A DNA stretch of 64,000 bases from Anthostomella pinea (GCA_963556695.1 CAUWAG010000008.1:1116001-1180000); one strand, 5' to 3'; positions 12,601 to 24,780 are shown, counted from the stretch's first letter. The notes: generated from the sequence alone by a model not told the origin. A program made the numbers and translations.

Positions 12601-14462
12601 GTCTCCGCCTGGAGGGGGGGAAGCGACTTGTAAGTTGTGACAGTGCGGGAACCGTAGTAGAGGGACCCCCGGAAGGTTGCATTCCCCCGCAACAAATACC
12701 CAACGGGGTAATGGCTTGTCGGAACGGTGACGTTGACTGGTTGCAGCAGTGCGTTTGACAGTTGAGGGGGGCTGTGACAACTTACAGGGGCCACCTTAAG
12801 AAGCCCTGTCAGGTTCATACTACCTACTTACATATACGGTACCGTGGTCAACATGATGAACGAGGTCCTATCATACTAGGTAGGTAATAAGCTATCAAAG
12901 ACGGAATGTTCCCTGCTGATTGTACGCAGTATGATGTGTCGCCGCATTGCTCGCTTGTTCTCCTCACAATACCTAGTAGGTACTCACAATATCACGCCAC
13001 ATGAATACATACTCTACGCGATGTGTACCTTATGGCAGGTGCCATTCGAGCCTATACAGGGTCAGGGTCACCAATGAACTTCCCTGCGATGCGCAAACGT
13101 TGCATCGAGGAGCCTCTCTGTACCTATGTTCCTGCAGAGGGGCGAGGGGTCCGCTGCTGCTAATGTCAGTATCATACCAGCACATACCAGCACACTTGGG
13201 AAGTCGGGCAGCAAAGAGAAGCGCCAGCTCGTGGTGCCAGATCAGAACCGACATCTACATGCGATTTGCGAGTTAGACACCTACCGTACCTCCTAAGCCC
13301 CAACGGGAAACTCAACGCCACTCGCGGTTTCTGCTCAGTACCCCATGGTGAAGCAGACCAGACCGTTTCTAACAAGTCAGGCCGTGGCCCTGTCTATAGT
13401 ATGATATAGTATGGTATACTATTGCACCTGTACCGTTAAGCCACATACCAGTGAACCACTACCGGCCGGTCTGTCGACTAGTAGGTAGACTCTGCTACTA
13501 TGATAAAAGCCAAGCGATGAACAAGTGCCCGGACGAAGTTCCTATCGGTCGCCGATATGGGTCTAAATAGTAAAAGTAGGCGGATCTGCACCTGCCACGG
13601 CCGGCATCTACTAGTGAAACTTATATCTCCGGGCAAGTCGCTCTCGCTAGGGTCCCTTGCCCGGATGAGGTGAGTAAGCAGTCGTCAGCAATCCACCGAC
13701 CGGGCTTCTTATTATGTCCAATGCTACGGTACGTATGCAACTCGTCGCAGACCTCTGCAGTCACGCCTGTACCACATGCATCCAGCAAGGATACGATAGA
13801 GAGGATGCCTTGTCGGCTTTTCAAGGTTGAAGCGGACGTGAGAGACCCTTGTTGCTCTAGGTAGTTGCCTATTTATCCATTCTTCATGTCAAGAGTCTTC
13901 CTGAGGTGTCTTTGCAGGTGTTAACAGGGCAGCCTCCCTTCCCCCTTTCCCCGTTGAACGGCTTGCTGGTACTGTCACTTGTTCCGGTTCCTTGGGCTTG
14001 CCCGGCTTCTTTTATTATTAGCGGAACCAAAGTCTGTCAGACCACGGACGCTTGGTCGAGAGTCCCCAAGAGGGGGGTCTTGAATCCGTCAGACGATGTC
14101 AAGATCACGGCTGATTATAGTTGTGTGGTGGAGTTGGGTCTAGCGATGCTTCGGAACAAATCGAGGAATTATGAAGCATTACCTTATGAAAAGTCAATTA
14201 TGTCATTGACTTCCCCAGCTGAACTCCGACAGGGGGCATATCGGTGGTCGGAGCAACGCTTCACCGATCTAGCTTATGACTCGGCTCTACGCCAGAGCCC
14301 GGCACAGTGGATGCCTGCCGGACTGGTCGCCTGGTTGTCAAACTAGATGCTGAGAGCCTGAGACCTGTCCGGAGCCGTAAGGCTGAACCCGTGATACAAT
14401 CTAGAAGGCATCCGACTATATGCAACCATTTGAACATACTCTAGTTCCCCCGCGTTGATATC
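9662..14462. other. 4.8 kb intergenic region, no recognised gene
   Basis: No family could be recognised on either strand. Unplaced open frames include 12145-12513 (122 codons) and 13906-14346 (146 codons); neither shows a motif or plausible intron structure. The region holds a 19-bp tandem duplication (10134-10171), a GCACGCAT-rich patch near 10780-10830, short ATCT repeats near 11105-11125, and several TAGGTA-type motifs (11852, 12878, 12972, 13480). It probably combines the 3' flank of the homeobox gene with the promoter of the Zn2Cys6 gene at 14463. Confidence 0.55.
10134..10171 (+). repeat. 19-bp perfect tandem duplication
   Basis: The unit GGCACGTCTGATATTGTGA occurs twice head to tail (10134-10152 and 10153-10171). 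It is non-coding. Confidence 0.9.
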
Positions 14463-17400
14463 ATGCCAGAAGACGAGGCCACTGTGGATGAATCTGCTGG
14501 TCAGACCGGAGAGACCCTGGTAAAATCTGTCACGCTCCTCATCCGAACCTTGAATATCTATCTAACTTCTTTCAATGCAGTCATGTGTCGCCTGCAGGAA
14601 CCGGAAGCTCAAGTGCGACAGAGTCAAGCCCATCTGCGCCAGATGTGCCAAAGTGAATGGGGACTGTGTCTATCCAGAATCGCGACGGAAGCCGGCCTTC
14701 AAGCGAAGGAATGTGAGAGAACTCGAGGCACGCTTAGGTAATTCAGGAGCTGGTCGATATATCGCCACGAGAGACCGCAGCTAACCCCGGGCAGCGCAAG
14801 TCGAGGTCCTTCTCAAGGAAGCAGGCGACAGCAGGCCCACAGGAGATAAGCAAGCGACTGTAGAGGATGTTGATGAGCCCATCCACTTCGACAGCATCGA
14901 AGTGCCCATGACCGAGGAAGTCTTCCTCCAGGGAATGGACTTTACAGAAGCAGACGTGTCCTTTGACCCGAACATCACGTACCCCTATAACCAGGAGGAC
15001 TCGACACCCTTTTTGTCAGGGCCCTCAGTTGAGCAGGAGGCCAGCAACAGCGCTTTCAATGGCGAGCTGATGGATCTTGGCGGCATCTTCGAAACTCTGC
15101 CCCCTTTTGAGATCATGGAAGAACTGTAAGTCGTCTGCGTATCTCAACGCTTGTAGTGTCGTCACTCACGGTGATAGCAACCGCATATATTTCGAGCGCC
15201 AACAACACTTTATGCCTGCTGTCCATCCCGCTCGATATATGCAGGCTTTCTACTCGCCCCCACACATGAAGCCCCCGATGTGCCTTCAGTACGCCATATG
15301 GGCTCTTGCTTGTCATGGGCACCAGAAATACCATGGCTACCATGACGTCTTCTATCGTCGTGCACGGCAGTATGCTGAATCGGATGAGATGAAAGTATGT
15401 ATTGCCCATGTTTTACCCTGGATAGCGTCATCTCAGGTCAGCCCCTTATTAACTGTCCAAGGGCTATGGCGAACACTTCATCACGGTCCGTCATGCCCAA
15501 GCATGGTGCATAATAGCAGTCAATGAAGCCAAAGGGATGATGTTCACGCGGGCGGCAATGAGCTGCGCTCGTGCAGTCAGACTGGTTGAGATGATGGGGC
15601 TCCATCGGCTCGACGGACCTCCCGACGAGATGAGCCCTACTCTCCTACCACCGAAGGACTGGGCCGAACTCGAGGAGCGGCGGCGCACGTTCTGGGGAAT
15701 CTTCTGCATCGATAGCCATTGCTCCATCTCGACTGGGTGGCCACATCTCATAGACCACAAAGAGGTAATGTGCCGCGGACAGGTGTAATATGAGTCTATC
15801 GCTAATACTTAGCAGGTCACTACTCATCTGCCTGCTGTAAGTTAACGGCTGATTCTCCATGCCCCGATGACTGTATTCGGCGTCCTGTAGCGGCGTTCCC
15901 ATTGCCCTCTTTCGGAGGCATTCCTACTCGTGACGGCTTATATAGGTACTCAGCAATGAGCGTTTACTGACCTCAGACTTTCTAGAATGAGTCCGCATTT
16001 CACAAAGGCGAGGAAAGGGAGTCATATAGTCTTCACGAGGCCCTGAAAGGGCGGCCATACTCGTCGTTTGCTGGAAACGTCGTGATCTGCCACCTGTCAG
16101 TTCTTGGTCCGCCTGCAGAACTGTGCGTCCTTTGCTGATGTCTACTGAAGGTTCAATCAAATCCTCAAACATGTCCATCGACCTCAGCCCAATGACGAAC
16201 CCGATAACTACGAATACGGCGAGTTCTGGCAAAGACACCGCGATATCGACAACACCATCTCCAGTGTCTTCATGTTCCTCCCGGAGCCTTTTCGCTTGCC
16301 TGAGAACTATCGTGATCCGACGGCTGTTCATACGAACCTGAATCTTCATGCATCCATCATATGCCTACACCATGCAGCCATTGAGAAGATCGACATTCAT
16401 AAGCTACCAGATAGTGCTAAGAAAGCCAGCCAGAATCGGTTGACCACCGCAGCCCAAGAGATCGTCAACATCATCAAGCTCACCAGTCACGTGGCCACGA
16501 ACCCAGTAAGTTAGAGTTGCCCATCTCCATATCGCCAACTCCTAACGCACAGCAGAAAAGTCCTTTAGCGGCCTTATCGCTGTATTGTGCTGCCTCGGTC
16601 TACGTCTACCTCAGCAAGGAGGCGCAAGCCCCAACCAACATCGACAACCTCGACTTCATCATCTCTGCGATGGAGGCCATTGGACGAGATCACCTGATTA
16701 CACGCGTGTTCCTGCGTCAAGTGATACTGGACATCGAGCAAAATGGGCTGCAAAGCATCGTCAAGATCCCTCGGATCGACAGCCTTGGCGAAGGTTTCTG
16801 CGGCCAGCTTTCCCAGAACATCCCCTTACTCGCACGTTCCAAGATCTCACGCCACTCGAAAGTACAGCCTCCGTTGCCAGGCCGATTGCCCCTCGGAAAG
16901 CCGGTTGGACGTATGATTCCAGCAAACTACACCAACCTCCACTCTGGATGGCCTAGGCAAATCTACGAAGATTCACCTCGGGAGAGCAACGGCAACTCCT
17001 CGGATGCCAACGCGAACAAGCGGAAGCGCACCGCCCCATCGACGCTGGACGGCGGCTCTGAGAGCTCTGAGCAGTTCTGCAACGCAACCGGCATTGCGGA
17101 TACCCTCTCAGGGAGCACGCCTTCGTCCCATTCATCACCCCAGGACCACGCCAGCGCGGGAGCTCCACCGCAACCTTTTGTCACCGGCTTCAGTGTTCCC
17201 GGGATACTGACCCAGCAGCACGTAAACCTGCCTCATCGTACTGGATCTCCCGCGCCGGCCAACAACGCCGCCAACAACACCATTTACAGAAATACCAATG
17301 CGAAATCGAGCAATCTGCCCCGGGGCAACATCAGCAACAATAGTGACCGCCCAGGCGTCACCATCAACCCGAGCCTCCTCGGGAACATGGGTCCGTCAAC

Positions 17401-17656
17401 GTTCACGACGGCCGGCCACGGCCAGTCGCAGACCGAGACGGCGGTCAAGGACGCGATGGGCTCCTGGGACCCCGCCAGCATGGGCGTGTACGCGCAGTTC
17501 ACCGACAATGGGACGGCCACGGGCGGCCACGGGGCGGGCGCCCCGTTTGAATTTGCTACGTCTGATGGTGTAGATGTGAACTGGGAGGCGCTTGGCACGA
17601 ATATGGGCGTGGGCACCACGGGTGATGGGCCAACAGGGCCAAGAAGAGAATACTAA
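14463..17656 (+). CDS. Zn2Cys6 transcription factor with fungal-specific TF domain
   Basis: The nine-exon model is 14463-14519, 14581-14737, 14795-15125, 15178-15394, 15462-15764, 15816-15836, 15986-16095, 16151-16505 and 16556-17656, about 883 residues; every junction keeps frame. The binuclear zinc cluster starts at about residue 20 with CVACRNRKLKCDRVKPICARC. A basic linker follows, then a short coiled coil (VRELEARLAQVEVLL) typical of the dimerisation element. The middle homology region spans about residues 180-560, with HPARYM, PPMCLQYAIWA, RRTFWGIFCIDSH and STGWPHLID segments characteristic of the family. The last 200 residues are Ser/Asn/Gly-rich and probably disordered. It acts as a nuclear DNA-binding regulator; its pathway is unknown. 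Exon 6 is only 21 bases. The last acceptor is a CAGCAG tandem (16553 or 16556), so one extra Gln is possible. Confidence 0.9.
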
Positions 17657-19877
17657 CGCCGGTAGAGGAGCGTATGAAGGGCCAGCGGGTTTGGGCGCTG
17701 ACTAGACGGGTTCCGGAGCAGTCAGTCGCGGCGCATTGGGGGATACGGGTTCCCGGCGGATGAGCCGACGGTTTATATGAATATGTTATCTTTTTTATTT
17801 CGAGCTGATATCCCCTCCCCCATCGATTGTATAATACCCCGTACTATATTGGCTGATTAGATCATGGAGACATTGGCAGAGGCTGGGATGGGTGCATGTC
17901 TGGAGTTGAGCGGACCAACGCTTCTCTACAGAATCGATGAAATAAGACAACCATCTGTTCTCTACGTACACGTGTGGTCGTCATTGCATGTTATGCTCGA
18001 ACTAGCCAACGGGACATTGTGGTCTGCTCTTCAGTGGCACTGTTTGCCTTGCGCCTATCTACATCACTCGTTTGCGAGTCACGTTGGGGAAGTGAGACGG
18101 GCGCCCCTGGGCGGGAGGATATGCCTAGATCATCGCACCCAGTACCGCTCACTGAACTTGGTGCCCACATCTTCCATGTACCTCTCTGCCTTCACGAATA
18201 TGGGTCAGCCGTTGTGGCGATGTCTGACTTTCTCTTCTTCTCCCGTCGATATCGGATCTAGCTACACCATCCAAGACATGCATTTCCCGTCAGGCTCCTG
18301 CCTTGAATACCAACTCCAATCCGGTGTCCCGCCATCAACTCGGTACCATTCTCGTTCCACTCATGCAGGTGGTACTCCAGCAAGGAGCACACATCTAGGA
18401 TATATCTAGTTGCTAGATGGTATATAGGAGCCGCCGGCTAGATGGTCGATCGATCACTTCTTTTCTGCTCAGCCCTCCGCTCTAACCCCATCCACCAGAT
18501 ATATGGCTGAAGCGGGATTTCCCGAGCAGTGTTAGATCTTAGATATAAGGTGAGGTAAAATCAACATAAAACACTGTTTTCTACCTAGTCTAATAATTAT
18601 CTATAAGGCGTAATACCTCGAGAAAACCACGGCGCGCGTTTAATCATTAAAACGACTACGGCGCGTAATAAGGAAAGACCGCTTAAAAAAGCGCGTTAAG
18701 AAAGTTGTGTGAATATAACCTATACCTCTACACCTCCCCAAAGCCTGCCACACTCGCCTTATGCGGTTAATATAAAGCGCTGCTGTCCGATCGGCGCCTT
18801 TAAATATCGCAGTTGTTAAGGTAAGTATAGAGCCCTGGATTGCTGCAAAGACGCGCTCTTTAAGAGTGATGTCGCTCCTCCTTTCGGCAAAGCCAAGGTC
18901 TTCCACCTCGAGAAGTTTACTAGAGTACTCAAAGTAAATCGACACGACCAGTGATATGTCTTATTATAGCATAGCCTCTCCATCACCTATCCGCTCCTCC
19001 GCGGCCCCGTGTTGCGCCCTGACCTTTGCTACTTTGGCATAGTCCTCCCGTGCAGCTCGACCGCCTCGGCATTCGACGTTCGTCATCTGCCGCTCTTGCC
19101 TATCTCCTTCTGCTCCTCTGTTCTTGCCCTTGTAGAAATAAGGACAGTAAAGCCCGTAATAAGTTAGCGAGGAAGCAGACGACGCCAGGGGAGACGCCAA
19201 TGGTGACGCAGACGCTCAGAGCTGACGCTGGGGTGGTGAGGAGTAGAGGAGTAATACCAAGCGCGGAAACAGCTAACCTTAGACCAGACGACGCCGGAAC
19301 GAGATCAAAATCCTCCGTACCAATCAGATCGCAGAGTTTACGTCGGGGTAACGGCGATCATTGCGATCAGATCAAATTCTGCCTTATCTCATACAGGCCG
19401 ACAGGGAGCTAAAGGTGCCGATGAGTTCCTCCACCCCCGTCCGGTCTAGTTCTAGAACTTCCATGTCTTCCAAACCGCCAACGTTTGGCCACTGCGTCTA
19501 CCAACACTGTAATCTCTCCGATTGCCAGGATATTGAGGGAATTGACGCTGCAACCTGGTTACATCTGGTGATCTGCTCGCCAAGCTTGCATCTAGATCAC
19601 GTATGCAAGCCACCCCTGTCCACGGGTATATTGTTCTTGCCATATCGGGATCAACGACCGTCGCGCCCGCAACTCGAATCTCCACCACACGCCTCAAGGT
19701 CGGACCCCATGATCGTCATGGGGTTGACAGGCTTTATTGGAGGATAACAATGCTGGCGATTCCCTCTTGAACAGCATCGCAGTTGCTCGGAACACTCTCA
19801 GCGGACTTGAATCCGTCCCTGCTGCGTTGTAGTTACCAGTTGACCTTACTCACCGCAACGGTCTTTGGCCCGCGGCA
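17657..19877. other. Intergenic region with degenerate repeat-like stretch
   Basis: The region lies between two plus-strand genes. An open frame at 17864-18409 (181 codons) has no recognisable features and is not called. From about 18540 to 19260 the composition changes to alternating AT-rich and GCGCGT-type sequence with broken minus-strand frames (18640-18945 and 18964-19200). That looks like decayed repetitive DNA, but no transposon domain could be identified. The last 600 bases before 19878 probably include the promoter and leader of the RGS-LOV gene. Confidence 0.45.
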
Positions 19878-21989
19878 ATGGCACAAGGCCGCCTCTACCG
19901 GGACTATTACTCCGATGCAGAGTCTTTCGAGACACCGGTGCGACGCACCATATCCTCCGCGAGGCTGCAGCAGCCGCCAACTTCACCAGTCGAACTACCA
20001 GCCGTGCCACGAATCGTGAACTCCCTCGCCAGGCCGTCCACCCGCGATGGAAGCGGCCGCCCCAGGGCTGGGGTCAGCAGCGTCGCACAGCCAAGACACG
20101 ACGATCGCCCGCCACTGCGAATAGCTATCTCCGACCTCAGGCCTCAGCATGCTATTGGCGTTCCTCGGTCTTCCGAGGATGAGCATGCGCCGCCACGTCC
20201 AGTGATATCCGACCTGGGCCTCAACCTTGACGGCGCTGCGTATAGTAGCATACCAGAGAACGCCGGTATCCTGAGCGAAACTCCATCAGAGGCTGAAGAT
20301 GAAGTAACTGCTTACGGCCTCAGCGCTACGGCCTCACCTCCTCACCAAGAGCCAACCCTTCATCAAGACCAGATGGACGACTCTAGGCTCTATACCTACT
20401 ACAGAGAAGCCCCAATGAGCCCTCACATCCAGCAGGAGAGGCCAAGCGACCTCCAGAGCCTGGACTTGACGGCTGCGCCAGGACCAGTTATACCATGGGA
20501 GAGACGCGGCGGCACAGCAACGCCTACGACGGCATCCGTCGACTCTGCCTCCGTATTCTCCCAAGCCGCGCAAAGCAGCTCCCGCTCCTCTGGAAGCCGA
20601 ATGCCCGAATTCTTCAGCCGTGCAGTCTTCCAAACCATCCTGCACAATCCGACGATTTCCCACCAGCTTCTCAAATTTGCACATTCCAGACTCTGCGGCG
20701 AGAACATGGAGTTCCTCGGCCGAGTCGAGGGGTACCAGAGCCTACTGACGCAAGTCTCGAAGACCATCTATGAGATCCACAGAGAGTTCGTTGCCAGTAG
20801 CGCTCCGACCCAGATAAACATACCTCAGCAATGTCTCATCAAGGTCAATACCGAGATGCGATCTGCGCTCTCAAACACTCTACCAATGCTGGAGAACATC
20901 TTCTCCGACGCTCAAAATAATATAGAAGAGCTGGTGTACGGAGACGTCTACCCCAAATTCGTCCGCCATCAGATGAGCGTCTCCGCTGGCAAAGCCTTGG
21001 GCACCAATAGGGGCAAGTTTGCAGGGCTGGGTGATTGCTTCGTCCTTACCGATCCGGCGAAAGCGGATAATCCCATCGTCTATGCGTCCGATGGGTTTGT
21101 GAAGGTGACTGGGTACTCTCGGAACGAGATCATCCCGCGCAACTGCCGGTTCTTGCAATCTCGACATACCGATCGAGCGGCCGTGCGGCGACTACGGACG
21201 AGTGTCGACAAGCGGGAGGAGAGCGTGGAACTGCTGCTCAACAACCGCAAGGACGGACAGCCGTTCTGGAATCTGCTGTACACGACTCCTCTGTTCGACG
21301 GAAACGGTAACCTCGTCTTCTTCCTCGGAGGTCAAATCAACTGCTCGACCTCCGTCCACAGCGCCTCAGACGTCCTCCGCATCCTCGCGCAATCGAGCGA
21401 TGAGCCGAAAGACGAGACGCTAGCAACTCAGCTGTCTTCGCCCCCACCCGCTAAACCTAGAAGCCGAAGTTTCTTCAGCGCCCTCCGAAGCAGCAGGGAC
21501 CGGACGGGCTCGCAGCAGACACCACCGCGGATCCCAGGCATGGAGCATACGCTCGTCGATCGCCTGGAGGAAATGCCGCTCAAGAACCAGATGAGGACAT
21601 TCTACACCGCCTACTCCAACTACATAGTTGTCAACTACAGCACCTTCTTCATCTCCTTCATCTCGGTTGGTATCATCGACCTCCTCTTCCCAATCAAAGC
21701 CGCCGGTGCCGCCTCGAGACAATCCCCTGTTGGGCAAGACGTCTTCAAGTTTCTCGCGAACCACACCCCGAATGGCGGCTCTTCTATGGGAAGGGACTTC
21801 AAACAGAGTGTAAAGGCGCCGCTGAGTAGAGGCCAAGCGGTCAGTGTGGATTTGAAGTTGTGTGCGAGGCCTTATATGGGGTTTGAGAGGTTTGCGACTC
21901 ATTGGACGCCGCTGAAGGATGAGGGGCATGAGGTTGCTTGGGTGGTGTTGACGCTGGGGAACGAGCATCGGGTCGGGCATGCGATGTGA
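19878..21989 (+). CDS. RGS-LOV blue-light photoreceptor
   Basis: This is a single exon of 703 residues. After a disordered N-terminus of about 240 residues, an RGS domain covers about 242-362 (EFFSRAVFQTIL through YPKFVRHQM). A LOV domain covers about 385-490, with GLGDCFVLTDP, YASDGFVKVTGYS and the flavin-binding motif PRNCRFLQ, whose Cys (about residue 423) is the expected photoadduct residue. It ends with FFLGGQINCS. A basic, amphipathic linker (about 525-545, KPRSRSFFSALRSSRDR) and a conserved C-terminal domain of about 150 residues follow. This order matches fungal RGS-LOV proteins such as Botrytis BcLOV4, where blue light drives direct binding to anionic membrane lipids through the polybasic linker. 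Expected role: flavin-based light sensing coupled to membrane recruitment and possibly G-alpha regulation at the plasma membrane. GTPase-accelerating activity is not demonstrated by sequence. The ATG at 19878 is the first in frame. Confidence 0.9.
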   Translation: MAQGRLYRDYYSDAESFETPVRRTISSARLQQPPTSPVELPAVPRIVNSLARPSTRDGSGRPRAGVSSVAQPRHDDRPPLRIAISDLRPQHAIGVPRSSEDEHAPPRPVISDLGLNLDGAAYSSIPENAGILSETPSEAEDEVTAYGLSATASPPHQEPTLHQDQMDDSRLYTYYREAPMSPHIQQERPSDLQSLDLTAAPGPVIPWERRGGTATPTTASVDSASVFSQAAQSSSRSSGSRMPEFFSRAVFQTILHNPTISHQLLKFAHSRLCGENMEFLGRVEGYQSLLTQVSKTIYEIHREFVASSAPTQINIPQQCLIKVNTEMRSALSNTLPMLENIFSDAQNNIEELVYGDVYPKFVRHQMSVSAGKALGTNRGKFAGLGDCFVLTDPAKADNPIVYASDGFVKVTGYSRNEIIPRNCRFLQSRHTDRAAVRRLRTSVDKREESVELLLNNRKDGQPFWNLLYTTPLFDGNGNLVFFLGGQINCSTSVHSASDVLRILAQSSDEPKDETLATQLSSPPPAKPRSRSFFSALRSSRDRTGSQQTPPRIPGMEHTLVDRLEEMPLKNQMRTFYTAYSNYIVVNYSTFFISFISVGIIDLLFPIKAAGAASRQSPVGQDVFKFLANHTPNGGSSMGRDFKQSVKAPLSRGQAVSVDLKLCARPYMGFERFATHWTPLKDEGHEVAWVVLTLGNEHRVGHAM

Positions 21990-22349
21990 TGGAGGGAATG
22001 GCCTGCGGGTGAAGATGTTCGAGACGGAGAGGGACGGGTAGAGGGCAGTTTCTTCTTTGCTGTTTTGGGGCGGCGTGCAGATATTACGATACCCGGATGT
22101 GCGCTTAATGGATTAACAGTGGCCATTCTCCTTGCTGCTAGTACTTATTATCGCGAGGTCCATACCATTCTTCGTCAGAAAGCTGGGAAAAGGCATGACA
22201 TCACCTGCGAGGAATACCGACATCATCGTGAAAACAAAGCGCACCTAGTCAACCAGTCTACTGTCCAGTCACCGACGCAAGATTGTTCGACAAAACATAG
22301 ACCCGAAACGGCACCACTGTAAGCCTCGCGAGCTCCATCTGCGAAGCAG
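21990..22349. other. Convergent intergenic spacer
   Basis: This is 360 bases between the stops of the RGS-LOV gene (plus) and the Zn2Cys6 gene (minus). Nothing beyond presumed 3' UTRs is seen. Confidence 0.6.
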
Positions 22350-24780
22350 CTACCGCGGGGTCCCATTCCAGAGGACCCCAGGCTCGAGGTTCCAATCAAA
22401 GTCGTCCATGAAACTCCAGTCGATATTCTGCATCGGCTCGCCCGCCAGAAGCGCGGGCGTGTCTACTCTCTCAGCACAAGCAGCAGCACCAGCACCAGCA
22501 CCAGCAGCGTGGGCGACAGAGTCCTGCTGGTTCTGCTGCTGCTGCGCGGGACACTTGGCGCCGCTGGCGACATGGTCGTGCTTCCAACGCATGAGCCAGT
22601 CGAGGGCAGCGCTGGCGCTGAGGCGGTGCGAGAACATGGATATAGGCTCTTCGCGCGATTGAGGGCCCTGCAACTTCCGTGTCCCGTCCGAAAAGGACTC
22701 TATTAGTTTATGTAAACGGGCCGGGAGATCGCCTTCCACTGTGACGTACAGCCGGTTAGTTGATTCGGCCAATGGCGGAATGGGAAGTGCAAGGCGATCC
22801 AAAAGGCCCAGTAACAAGCAAGCAAAATTCGAGCACCGGGCTCTTTCTTCTGTCATATAATAGAGAAGCAACAGGCGTGAAAGCTACTTACTGACGGATG
22901 CAAGCTTGCAGACCGCGATCGCGTCCGATGCAGACTGCTCTGCCGCCTTGCAGCCGACGAATTCCATGTACGAGGATCGCAGCAACTTATGCACGACGCT
23001 GCTGGCCAGAAGGAGAGCCCGGAAGTGGAAATGCGGAATGTGGTGTATGAACTTCATCTTGCGTTCCAGCTGGAGGGCGTCCCGCAGCACGCTTTGAGCT
23101 GTGGTGTATGTCCGCAGAATGTAGCGCTTCAGATTCTCTGGGTTGTAGCCAGGCAGAGGGAGCATGTAGTAGACCTGGATTTCGAATTGCGCTAGCAGAG
23201 CGTTGAATCGGTCCAGGTCGTCTGCTTTCCGTCAGCCATCTAGTCTGGGAGTCGTCTGCAAAACGGCCAGGTGCGCGGAGTGAGAGAAGGGGGATGTTAG
23301 ACTGGCGGATGGGAGCATCATCACATACCTGCTCGCTCAGAACAGACGAGCCCCTTGACAGCGTCCCATTCGTCTTCGAGTAGTTGCACTACATGCGCGG
23401 ACACTCCCCGCGACTCTTCTAGGTAGGCTACCATTGTCTTGCTAACTCGATTGCAAAACTTCTGGCACTCCAGGAGGACCCGGAATCCCGGGGGAACATG
23501 AAAAGGTACGCGACCATCAATGACGTTCTGGACAGCCTGGTTGAACAGGCTCCCCAGAGGGGGGAGTCCCAGGTATGAAGATACTCTGCGGGATGTAATG
23601 TCAGTAATGTGGACAACAGCTGAGTCAAGTGATGGTACCTTTGGGCGATTATATTGTACCCCGTCCATGTCAAGGCGGCCTCTTCGTCGGTGAAGCTGTT
23701 CTGAAAAGCACCATGGCTGAACTCAGGGTGCGCGCCTTTTCCCGTGTGAATCCCTAACAGCATAGACGCATTCCCAGTGACACTCGAGAACAGGGCCGTT
23801 GGGTCGTTAACGAACCGCACGTCCGGAAATATCCATGAGCAGACCAGGATGAGCGCGTTGATAGAGGACAGTGACAAGGGGAGGATAGTTATAGCCGTAA
23901 ACATCTCGCGTCTGACCGAGTCTAACAAAAAAGGCAACGCCGTGCCATCTCTAGCATAACGGCGCGAAGCGATGAAGAGAATCGACCAGAACAAGAGTGG
24001 TCCAGACTCATAACACTTGTTAGGGTCTCTTTCCCGTACGATGGGCATATATGGATGGTAGCATTCGAAGTACTTTTGGAAGTAGTAGTCGATGTCTTCG
24101 CCAGAAAAGGGATGGGACCCCAAGGCCCTGGACAGGCTCGGCTTGATTCCTGGTTCTTGGGGTAGGGTGACTGCAGGTGTATGCAAGATCTGAGATGGGT
24201 CGACGACTACACCGTTCGCAGCTTCAGGGCCACTGTATCTACTTGTTGAGTCGGACGGGCCAGAACTTGGAGATGGCAGGCCTAGCCGTGGCACAGCAGG
24301 CCCCTGGAGCGGGCAGGTAGCACCATCGTGCTGTTGCGTGGTGCCCTGAGGAGGCAACGAAACCGATCCAACCGACTGCTTTATGGATTGGATCTCTTGG
24401 ACGAGTTCATCCAGCTTGCTGTGAGTCGCGGTCAGTGCATGTCCGTCATGGATAGATTACCTGTATTAGCGATGAAATGATAACTGCGCACATGGGACAG
24501 GATGAAGACAAGACGCAAGAGACTTGCCTTTTCCGTGACACCCTCTTGTGAGTCTTGTCTACAACGCAGGACAAATGCAACTTCGCACATCGCTGGCATG
24601 GCGTCTCGGGGTTGGAGCTCGGATTGCAGCGTACCTGTAGTAGGCCTATCAATACGGAATGTAACATGAGTCGGGAAGAGGCACAGCTGGCAGTACCTTG
24701 GCGTCGCGGCAGCTAGTGCATGCCGCGTTTCGTTTGATCCGGCTGGATGCTGAGGTCGGCTCTGGTTCAGCGTCGGCCAT
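22350..24780 (-). CDS. Zn2Cys6 transcription factor, six exons with a GC-AG intron
   Basis: Read on the minus strand, the exons are 24780-24697, 24634-24528, 24418-23639, 23585-23329, 23221-22892 and 22849-22350, about 685 residues with all phases consistent. The start ATG opens MADAEPEP. The zinc cluster is split by intron 1: CTSCRDAK, then VRCNPSSNPETPCQRCAKLHLSC. A basic linker (KTHKRVSRK) leads into a coiled coil (SKLDELVQEIQSIKQSV). The central regulatory region includes DIDYYFQKYFECYHPYMPIV, YNIIAQRVSSYLGLPPLG and later helices. The C-terminus has a Gln/Ala/Gly-rich tract from CAG/CAC-type repeats and an acidic aromatic tail (WSFMDDFDWNLEPG), perhaps an activation segment. Intron 2 starts with GCAAGT rather than GT, and only that donor joins the zinc cluster to the coiled coil in the family pattern. 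The last intron is only 42 bases. Target pathway unknown. Confidence 0.88.

Noticed and set aside
13906..14346. 146-codon open frame upstream of the Zn2Cys6 gene
   Set aside because: No recognisable domain, and it lies in the likely promoter and leader of the next gene.
17864..18409. 181-codon open frame after the first Zn2Cys6 gene
   Set aside because: Composition and codon use look non-coding; a second frame overlaps it; no motifs.
18540..19260. Naming a specific transposon family for the degenerate stretch
   Set aside because: Broken frames show no reverse transcriptase, transposase or other diagnostic motif I can defend.
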